A stretch of 64,000 bases of DNA from assembly GCA_963844855.1 (NCBI GenBank), contig CAWJQP010000005.1, forward strand, positions 310,001 to 374,000, in the 5' to 3' direction. A program made the position numbers and the translations under genes. This stretch comes from DASQDN01 sp963844855 (GTDB lineage: Bacteria > Acidobacteriota > Terriglobia > Bryobacterales > Bryobacteraceae). This document shows positions 47,914 through 55,186 of this stretch, piece by piece (within the stretch, counting starts at the first letter, position 1; every line of letters starts with the position of its first letter). The notes below the pieces were generated by a model, which saw only the letters and a list, made by a program, of their open reading frames with translations, was not told where the DNA came from and made no database searches.

Positions 47914-49722
47914 ATGAATGCGAATCTGGCAAGCCTTGCAAACCTGATGCAGGCGAAATTTGAGACGGGGCAGAAGTTCACGCTTCTGCTTGGGGCAGGC
48001 GCTTCTTTCTCATCCAACGTGATGCCCACCGACAAGCTCATGGTGGAGCTACTCGACAGGTTCGGTAAAGGGATCACGGGCGATGATCTACGCGACCGCT
48101 TTGATCAGCTTTGGGCTAACACCTCTGAATCGGACCGAGCTCTATATCTCAGGCCCTATCTCGCCCAGACACCATCGGCCGGCTACGCGGATCTGGCCGA
48201 GCTAATAAAGGCCGGATTTTTTGACGTCATCCTCACTTTTAACTACGACAACCTTGTCGAAATGGCGCTACAGGCCGCCGGTTTAAGGAACCAGACAGAC
48301 TATGTCGTGATTATCAGAGGAGACCACAGAGATGACCGCGTTGTCAGCATGGCCGAGGGTCCCGAGCCCCGCATAAAGGTCATAAAGCTTCACGGAAGTA
48401 TGTGGAGCGGAAATACCTTCCTGTTCTCGCGCGACGAGATGCTGAACTACCCGGAGACGATCAGCGGTCTGGTGAAACACGCGACGCGCAAAGACATCCT
48501 AGTTTGTGGTTACGCTTTCGAGGACATCTGCGTCCTGCGGGCGTTTTCAGACGAGGGGGAAAGCATTTACTGTGTGAACCCTCGCGGCGCGCCTGCGAAT
48601 CTGCGTGGCTTCATGAGGAGGCGGCGGTCGGCACAGAATGTTTTCGACGGAGATGACGGTAAGTTCGACGGCTTCTTCGGCGCTCTCCGCCAGCAACTCC
48701 TCAAAGAGACTGTTCCACCCTCCAACGTCCAACGGTCAGTAAATCCCTTCAAGTTTCTGGAAGGTTATGAACAGGATGAAGCCCGCACATTTCTCGGACG
48801 GCGTGCGCTCGCAAGGAGAGTGGTCGCAAGAATCAAGGCCGCCGATTGCCGCGTTCTGCATGTAGTTGGTCCAGCAAAGTCCGGGAAGACCTCGTTCATT
48901 CGTGCCGGTGTGAATGCCATGCTGTGCCCTGACGGGTTCGAGCCCGTATATGTTCGTTCAACACGCCACTTAGAGCAAGGCCTGGTTTCGATATTGAGTG
49001 AACGATTCGGCAAGAAACCAGCAGACGACGATCTGGCGACTGTACTGGGCGAGTTCGGTAGCATCGCGCCGGACAAGCGTGTAGTGCTCATCCTTGATCA
49101 GTTCGAGAGATTCTTCCGGCGGTTCCCCGATACCGATGCCGGTCGCCGCGAAATGTCAATTGCACTTCGCAAACTTGGCACGAACGGGGCCCAGAACCTT
49201 ACCGTAGTTACCGCGGGCATCGATGACACTCCTTATCTAAAGCGCATTATTGAACAACGCGCCGAGATGATCGACGTTCCTCGTCTGGAGCCGAAAAGGG
49301 TCACGAGAATCGTTCGGATTCTGGCCGCTAAGGCCGGCCTGGTTTTTGAGGACAAAGTGGTGTCGGCACTCCAGGAGCGCTATGCTCTTTCTTCCGCTGG
49401 ACCGTACGCTTTCACGCTCGCGCACATCCAGGCTCTATGCAGCATCCTGTACAGTCGTCCGCAAGGCAACCTGAAAGCTTGGGAAGAGGTGATGGGGGAG
49501 CACCTCGACAGTCTCAATCAGGCCATCAATCAGTGCGATGTGCTGAGCTTCATTGAGGACTGCCCTTTCGATGAGCAGCGGGCGATTCTGTGCAAGATTC
49601 TGCGAATTGTCTCCGAGCCGGGCCGCGGACAAATTGTCGATTTTCTCAAGAATCACTTCGAAGAGTTGATCGCGACCCGTAGGTCCAACCAACAGAGAAG
49701 AACCCATGCAGCCGGCTTATAG
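47914..49722 (+). CDS. SIR2-nSTAND protein: predicted NAD-cleaving effector fused to a STAND-type NTPase
   Basis: 602 residues, no signal or membrane segment. Residues 1-270 are a SIR2-like domain with all hallmark sites: FTLLLGAGAS (27-31), DVILTFNYDNL (Thr108/Asn110/Asp112), VIKLHGS (His160) and DILVCGYAFEDI (about 194-205). From 277 an nSTAND1-like NTPase begins: NPFKFLEGYEQDEARTFLGR, Walker A VGPAKSGKTSF (319-326) and Walker B VVLILDQFERFF (about 390-401, Asp-Gln-Phe-Glu). The C-terminal 150 residues are helical, with no added repeat sensor. SIR2 domains in STAND-type and Thoeris-type defence proteins destroy NAD when triggered, so this is a plausible abortive-infection effector. Its stop overlaps the next gene's start by 17 bp. 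Confidence 0.85.
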   Translation: MNANLASLANLMQAKFETGQKFTLLLGAGASFSSNVMPTDKLMVELLDRFGKGITGDDLRDRFDQLWANTSESDRALYLRPYLAQTPSAGYADLAELIKAGFFDVILTFNYDNLVEMALQAAGLRNQTDYVVIIRGDHRDDRVVSMAEGPEPRIKVIKLHGSMWSGNTFLFSRDEMLNYPETISGLVKHATRKDILVCGYAFEDICVLRAFSDEGESIYCVNPRGAPANLRGFMRRRRSAQNVFDGDDGKFDGFFGALRQQLLKETVPPSNVQRSVNPFKFLEGYEQDEARTFLGRRALARRVVARIKAADCRVLHVVGPAKSGKTSFIRAGVNAMLCPDGFEPVYVRSTRHLEQGLVSILSERFGKKPADDDLATVLGEFGSIAPDKRVVLILDQFERFFRRFPDTDAGRREMSIALRKLGTNGAQNLTVVTAGIDDTPYLKRIIEQRAEMIDVPRLEPKRVTRIVRILAAKAGLVFEDKVVSALQERYALSSAGPYAFTLAHIQALCSILYSRPQGNLKAWEEVMGEHLDSLNQAINQCDVLSFIEDCPFDEQRAILCKILRIVSEPGRGQIVDFLKNHFEELIATRRSNQQRRTHAAGL

Positions 49723-52700
49723 CGTCGAGTTCGCACCCAAGAGCGTCTGGGTAATTGACAGGCAACGCGACGCTGCCGCCATCGTGGCGCGGATTGCCGG
49801 GAGCCATGGCCGCTACCTGTTCCTCCATGGCCCGGACGAAGCGGGCAAAACTGCGTTGCTGTCGTGGTGGGTTATGCCCTCGCTCGCGACTCATTTTCCC
49901 GTCTACTATGGAGCCTGCACCACAGAGCTGCCCACGCATGTTGAAGCGATAAGCGATCAGCGAAAGGTCCCACTCAAGGAAACGCTCGCAACCAATGGCA
50001 TTGTATTCCTGGACGATTTCGACTGCTTCTTCTCTCAGAGTACAGTTTCGCAGCGACAGGACCTTGTGAATTTGCTGCGTGGCGACGTGAGGGCAAAGAC
50101 CGTCTTCGTTTCTTCGGACGAACACTTGGGCGGTCTGCTTTCACTTCGCCACGAACTTCCCGAACTGTTCGAGAACCGGATTGAGATTGACGCCCTCCTG
50201 CTCGAAGAGAGCATCTCCAGGCTTACGCCTCCGGAGGGTATGAAGCGCTGTCATCCTTCGCCTGAGTTCATCCAGGCTCTGGAGGAAGATCTCGCCAGTT
50301 TGCATCTTGCAGGCAACAACCTGAGCCCGTGCGTTCTTACCGTACTCGCGGCCGAGATCCATGAGCGTCTTTACCTCACGCCGGGGGGTACACTCGAATT
50401 CAGCCACTACCAGCAAGCGGGCGGTATCCGTTCTCTCCTCGATTCCTACGCATCCAAGATCCTGACTTCAGTGCCGAAAGCGGTGGCAACACCTCGCGTT
50501 GCCCGCATGGTGCTGGAGCGGTTCGGTTGCGGAACAGAGGGCAATGTTGAGGATCTCCCGGCACTCGCTGCACGCATTGAGTCAGAGCCGGATACTTGCA
50601 AGAAAGCTCTTGCCTGGCTTAAAGGGGAAAGCGGCCTGCTGAAGCCGTCATGCGACGGGAATCTACAGCTAATTCCGCCTCCGCTTCAGACGGTGCTGGA
50701 TGAGCAGGTGGGCCTGCGACGGAGGGCAGCAAAGCCGGCTCTACAGATCGTACAGAATGGAGTTCGAAGCTGGGACGAGCTCAGCACTCTCCTGCCGGCG
50801 AGCCGATTTGAAGAAGTGCATCGGTACCGGATCGACCTGGTTCTCACGAAAGAGCAGACCATTTTTCTTGCGGAGTCCGCTCTCTGCTGTGCACGTTCGG
50901 GCGATACCACCCCTGTACAGTATTGGCTAGGGCGTGTTGCCGATCCGGATGAGGAACTTGGAATTCTCCTGCGTGCGTTGGCTTCCAAGGATGCGGAGGT
51001 CCGCCGCAACGCGATTGCTCTGCTAAGCGGCCGCGGCGACGACGCCGAGATTCAGGCCGAACTGTACCGTGCTGCTCTGGAGGATCCGGACGCCGTCGTT
51101 CGCTCGGAAGCACGGTCCGCACTTTCTCGCCTGGACTCGATCGACGCAATCTGGAACCCGGTTGCCCAGGAGGCTCGAGACCCGGGCAGTCCCTATCGGA
51201 TTCCCGCGATTCAGGCGCTCAGCGTTTTTCGAACTCCCGCTTCCGCGGAGCTGCTAAGTCAACTGATTTTGCAATCTGGCACCAATGAGGAGGTCCGCGT
51301 CGCGGCAGCTCAGTCACTTTCCGCAATTGGAACGCCGGAGGCCGTACGAGCCCTGGTCAAAATTGCACTTCGGGATGACGATGAGTCTGACCGGCAGCGC
51401 GCCGCTACGGAACTGGCAAAGCTGAATTCCTCGGAACTAGCCGGTTGCGCTCTCGAATACTTGCGCGCTGAGGAGAACAAAGCCCATGCGATTCTTCCGA
51501 AGCTCCGTCTGTTAAAAACACCGGCTATCCTGCTCCGCTACGCTGCTGCTGCGCTTACGGGTCTTGTGGCGCTAGTGTTCCCTCCGATTCTTAGTTTCAG
51601 CCTGCGGTGGTATGCCACTGGAGCTGTCCTGACAGTCGCGTGGGTAGCAGGATTTCTAGGCCTTTGGCTGATAAAGAACGACGCGGCCGTTCTGACTGTC
51701 TTGGTGGCAATGATTGGAGTCAGCTTCATTGCCCATATCCTTCCTGCGGGGTTTCTGATGCGCCTCCGGGCCAAGGAACAAATCTCAGCGAGATCGTTTG
51801 AAGGCGCTCTTGGCGAGTACCTTTTCATCCTGGTATCCTTCGGCAGCTTTTTTACCGTGCATGGGATCTTGCACTTTCTGGTTCAAACCTGGCGAAAAGG
51901 GAGACTGCTGCTAGGTCTTCAGATTCTGGGCATGCTGTGCATCGCGTTTTTCTTCGTTGCCAGAGAGACTTACAGCATGATCATCGTGTCCTGGGTCGCC
52001 TGGCTTTATCTTGCGGTCGGGATCGCCTTGTGGCTTACGACATGGACGTCGGATGCATTCGGAGTCGGTGAACGTTTATTGCGGCCTGCCGCAGTCCTGG
52101 TTCGCGAGCGCCAGAACAAGCTTTGGCGTGTACTTCTCGGAAACAACTTTGTTGCCAAAGCGGCACTGTCGGCTGCCGAGAGTTCGGACAACAAGGAACG
52201 GCTCTGGTCAAGAGCTCTGGTGTATCGTTTTGTGACGAATGTGCCGGAATCGCTCTGGATCGAGCAGATTCGCACGCGGGGCTCTGCTGCTCCGGCGTGG
52301 TGCTTTTACGGACTACGGCAGGCAAAGTTCCCCAGAGGGCGGCGTGATCTCGAAGATCTGTGGAGCAGCGCGGATGATCGCCTGAAGAGTCGACTGGTAA
52401 ATGTTCTGGCTTCCAATCCGAATGACGTCTCCGGACAGTGCTCAAGAACCTTCTATCGAGAGCTGGGTTGGCTTGATCGGATGAAATACTCATTCGCGCG
52501 TTTTCGGCTCAGACTTCAGGTAATGCCGACGTCGGTTTGGCTTTGCGCTTTTCTGCTGCTGCCGATCATCGTCGGCCTTGCTCTGGAAGCCGTCTATGTT
52601 GCGCAGGATTCTTCCCGGCTGCTGGTTCGGATCATAGCGAGTCCACAAGCGATCTCTAAGCAGCCCTCGCTCGTGACAGCGACTGCGGCGTACCTTCTTC

Positions 52701-53935
52701 AAGCTCATCCCAAACGGATGAAATCCGCGCTTGCGGCACTGCGTGAAATCGTGCGGCGACCAGGGCAAGATCGGCTGGAAGCAATCGAAGTTCTGACGTT
52801 GCATGCAGGGGAGTTCGAACATCCCGAGGTTGCCGAACAGTCCAGAACGGTTTTGGCGGAGATCCTGCCAGACATCACGAGGATGCTCGCACAGGACTCG
52901 GCCGCCTCATCGAGCCCTGCGGTTCGGATGCAAACGCAACGCCAACTGATTGGGGCTCTTCGTGCAGTCAACGACGATAACGCAGCAATCGCGCTTCGAG
53001 ATATAGTTTTGAAATCCAGCAAACCGGTCTCTGGTGATCGTGTCGGTTCGGCGCCTCTGGGCGCGATCGATGAGCCGGTGAACCGTGACCTGTGCAGCGA
53101 AGCGATTCGTGCACTGGCAGGCATGCCGTTAGCTTCGGCCGGAGAGGCGTTGCACACGATCAAAAACAAAGCCGGGACTGTCGGTGTTCGGAAGGAAGCA
53201 GACGCAGAATATAAACGGATGACCACGCGGCTGGTGGATGCTCTGAAGACCGATCTGGGAGACGGCTCGCTGCAAAAAGTAATCGCGGACGGGGGAAGAA
53301 TCCAACGTTTTCTGGGTGAAACCGATCAACAGAATGTGGGAAGGCTTTCTGCATTTCTAGCGCAGGCAAAAGCCCGGCTTGCAGAAAGCGCTTCGGATAC
53401 GAACGAGGCGCTGCGCCTAGGAAACGAGGCAGTCAACAAACTGAATCGCCTTCCGAAGTCAGGATGGACTGAATTGACGAATGAGGACGCGAGCAGGATC
53501 TACTTCCGTCAGGCAGAACGTTTGAACAGCGCCACGAAGTATCCCGAGGCACTGACAACCATAAGCCGCGCGATCACGCTAGCCCCCGCGGCGCTGGAGA
53601 TCCTCGCCACGAGGGCGATCATTCTCTTCAACAGCGGGTCACCGCAAGAAGCGTTTGCCGAACTGGCGACGGTTCAGAAGCTCAGGCCCAACTATGCTTT
53701 TTCGTACCGCTTAAGAGGCGAGATGGAGATGCGCAGTGACAAGTTTGAAGCCGCGTTGACACAACTGAAGAAAGCCGCGGAACTTGATCCGAAAGACGAC
53801 ACTACTTATCCGTTGATCGGTGAGACATACCATCGGCTGGGCCAGGATCGGCAGGGCGTTAAGGTGCTGCAGGAGACTTTTTCAGCGTTACGGTTCGCAA
53901 GGAGCGTTACTGAGCCAGATGTTCATTTATCATGA
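49706..53935 (+). CDS. Membrane-embedded STAND-like P-loop protein with HEAT and TPR repeats
   Basis: 1409 residues in one intact frame. Residues about 1-230 are a P-loop domain: Walker A LHGPDEAGKTALLSWW (42-49) and Walker B GIVFLDDFDCFF (about 98-109). HEAT-like repeats follow at about 410-600 (ILLRALASKDAEVRRNAIAL, EDPDAVVRSEARSALSRL, EEVRVAAAQSLSAIGTPEAV). About six hydrophobic segments lie at 605-775 (e.g. TGAVLTVAWVAGFLGLWLI, YSMIIVSWVAWLYLAVGIAL). A further membrane segment lies near 941-965 (VWLCAFLLLPIIVGLALEAV). More helical repeats follow, and C-terminal TPRs at about 1250-1400 (EALTTISRAITLAPAALEIL, ALTQLKKAAELDPKDDT). The layout suggests a membrane-anchored sensor or scaffold for the SIR2-nSTAND partner. 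No named family recognised. Confidence 0.8.
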   Translation: MQPAYSVEFAPKSVWVIDRQRDAAAIVARIAGSHGRYLFLHGPDEAGKTALLSWWVMPSLATHFPVYYGACTTELPTHVEAISDQRKVPLKETLATNGIVFLDDFDCFFSQSTVSQRQDLVNLLRGDVRAKTVFVSSDEHLGGLLSLRHELPELFENRIEIDALLLEESISRLTPPEGMKRCHPSPEFIQALEEDLASLHLAGNNLSPCVLTVLAAEIHERLYLTPGGTLEFSHYQQAGGIRSLLDSYASKILTSVPKAVATPRVARMVLERFGCGTEGNVEDLPALAARIESEPDTCKKALAWLKGESGLLKPSCDGNLQLIPPPLQTVLDEQVGLRRRAAKPALQIVQNGVRSWDELSTLLPASRFEEVHRYRIDLVLTKEQTIFLAESALCCARSGDTTPVQYWLGRVADPDEELGILLRALASKDAEVRRNAIALLSGRGDDAEIQAELYRAALEDPDAVVRSEARSALSRLDSIDAIWNPVAQEARDPGSPYRIPAIQALSVFRTPASAELLSQLILQSGTNEEVRVAAAQSLSAIGTPEAVRALVKIALRDDDESDRQRAATELAKLNSSELAGCALEYLRAEENKAHAILPKLRLLKTPAILLRYAAAALTGLVALVFPPILSFSLRWYATGAVLTVAWVAGFLGLWLIKNDAAVLTVLVAMIGVSFIAHILPAGFLMRLRAKEQISARSFEGALGEYLFILVSFGSFFTVHGILHFLVQTWRKGRLLLGLQILGMLCIAFFFVARETYSMIIVSWVAWLYLAVGIALWLTTWTSDAFGVGERLLRPAAVLVRERQNKLWRVLLGNNFVAKAALSAAESSDNKERLWSRALVYRFVTNVPESLWIEQIRTRGSAAPAWCFYGLRQAKFPRGRRDLEDLWSSADDRLKSRLVNVLASNPNDVSGQCSRTFYRELGWLDRMKYSFARFRLRLQVMPTSVWLCAFLLLPIIVGLALEAVYVAQDSSRLLVRIIASPQAISKQPSLVTATAAYLLQAHPKRMKSALAALREIVRRPGQDRLEAIEVLTLHAGEFEHPEVAEQSRTVLAEILPDITRMLAQDSAASSSPAVRMQTQRQLIGALRAVNDDNAAIALRDIVLKSSKPVSGDRVGSAPLGAIDEPVNRDLCSEAIRALAGMPLASAGEALHTIKNKAGTVGVRKEADAEYKRMTTRLVDALKTDLGDGSLQKVIADGGRIQRFLGETDQQNVGRLSAFLAQAKARLAESASDTNEALRLGNEAVNKLNRLPKSGWTELTNEDASRIYFRQAERLNSATKYPEALTTISRAITLAPAALEILATRAIILFNSGSPQEAFAELATVQKLRPNYAFSYRLRGEMEMRSDKFEAALTQLKKAAELDPKDDTTYPLIGETYHRLGQDRQGVKVLQETFSALRFARSVTEPDVHLS

Positions 53936-54425
53936 GAATCTCTCAGAGAGCGATCCGTCCGCGTTCCAGGAAAACTACAGACTGCATACGGAGTTGTTTA
54001 AACGGTTCGGCGCTACGCTTACCAGTGACGATTCAGCGCTAGCTAGCTTTGCCGAGGCTGAGTATACGAGCGGCCGTCACGCTGATGCCCTCAAACGTGC
54101 CCAATTGCTACTCGAAAAGCGGAGTCTGCCTCCTCGTATTGGCCTGCCGGTGAATGTCATCCTTTGCGCTGCGTACCTCAGCCGCAACGAACGCTCCCTA
54201 GCGGCCTCCCGCATTCCGGAGATCAGGCTTCTTTTGACATCTGGCAAGATTACAAGCGATGACTGGAGCTATCATGGCCTCTCAAACTACCTCAAGAATT
54301 CAGGTTTGGACCAGAGCCTCAGGACGAAGCTGATCGCGCTCTTGACCCAGATCAGCACCGATCCGCAGAAGGTCACACCTGAGATGCTCGAAGCTCTGCA
54401 TCAGGAACTGACGAAGAAGTCATGA
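53919..54425 (+). CDS. Small helical (TPR-like) third component of the SIR2-nSTAND operon
   Basis: 168 residues from the ATG at 53919, with AAGGAG about 14 bases upstream. A longer frame to 53820 lies wholly inside the preceding gene and reads as noise. All-helical, with TPR-like spacing: ALASFAEAEYTSGRHADALK, VNVILCAAYLSRNERSLAAS, SYHGLSNYLKNSGLDQSLRT, and a charged C-terminal helix EMLEALHQELTKKS. No signal or membrane segment. The start overlaps the 1409-residue gene by 17 bp, the same overlap as between genes one and two, indicating translational coupling of all three. Possibly an adaptor or antitoxin-like regulator; no homologue recognised. Confidence 0.7.
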   Translation: MFIYHENLSESDPSAFQENYRLHTELFKRFGATLTSDDSALASFAEAEYTSGRHADALKRAQLLLEKRSLPPRIGLPVNVILCAAYLSRNERSLAASRIPEIRLLLTSGKITSDDWSYHGLSNYLKNSGLDQSLRTKLIALLTQISTDPQKVTPEMLEALHQELTKKS

Positions 54426-54471
54426 AATGCGTGATTGTGTAATCGTCCGCATCTGGCTATAATCTGGCGCT

Positions 54472-54704
54472 ATGACCAAAGACAGATTTTCCAAGACATG
54501 CCTGGCCATTATCGTCGCGCTAATGGCCATCATGACTTACAACTCGAACATCCGGATCGTAGGGCGGCGCCGCCTGCTGAATACATGATTGAGGGCATTT
54601 CGGGACAGCAAGCGCCTGTCGTCAACGCTCACATGAAGAAGCGTGTTGCTGAGGGTTGGACATTGCACACCTTCGGCACGAGCTATTTGGTTTGGCAGAA
54701 GTAA
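54472..54704 (+). pseudogene. Small single-span membrane protein with one frameshift
   Basis: The ATG at 54472 opens MTKDRFSKTCLAIIVALMAI then M-T-Y-N-S-N-I, an N-terminal membrane anchor I recall from small proteins of Acidobacteriota and related phyla. Near 54565 the frame changes; the other frame continues APPAEYMIEGISGQQAPVVN then KKRVAEGWTLHTFGTSYLVW-QK to the TAA-type end at 54704. The C-terminal 'EGW-L' pattern resembles DUF4177-like small domains. Together this makes a product of about 77 residues if one base is corrected. It follows the STAND operon by 46 bp but need not belong to it. Confidence 0.55.
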
Positions 54705-55186
54705 TCGGCGGGGCTTCGTTGATCGGATTCCAGGGCAGATATTGTCCAAGTCGCTCGCTCTCTGCTCGTAAGCAACCGCTTCGCGATTGACCCATGTTCC
54801 GGTCAATGCGACAGATGGCTCCTGCCATGCCTGACGACCACAACCGTGTTGAGCAAACAAACAACGAAATGATGATATTAGTGGCTACGCCCTGGATCCC
54901 GGCCTTTAGCGGGTGAACACTACGAACCATTTGATAGGCGTGGGGATCGCAGGTCTGATGCCTCGGTCAACAGCGCCTCTATTTTTGTGATAGCTTGGCC
55001 GAACAACGATAGCCCCACAGCTGGTTGGATTTTCCAAATCGATTTCGTTTGAGGCCTGCGTGACTGTGAACATTCAGGAACTTTTCGATTTCCCGAATTA
55101 TTCAATCACCAGGGTTGAGCCCGTGAGGATGATGTTGAGAGTTCGGTAACCATACGGAAACCGTTGACGAAGCTCCAGCCTGAGTG
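54705..55186. other. Intergenic region, possible decayed coding sequence
   Basis: A minus-strand frame (54537-54860) has a coding-like stretch (PSVALTGTWVNREAVAYEQR) but matches no family I know and lacks a start with a ribosome-binding site. No terminator with a convincing T-run was found after the kinase gene, which ends at 55187. Confidence 0.35.
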
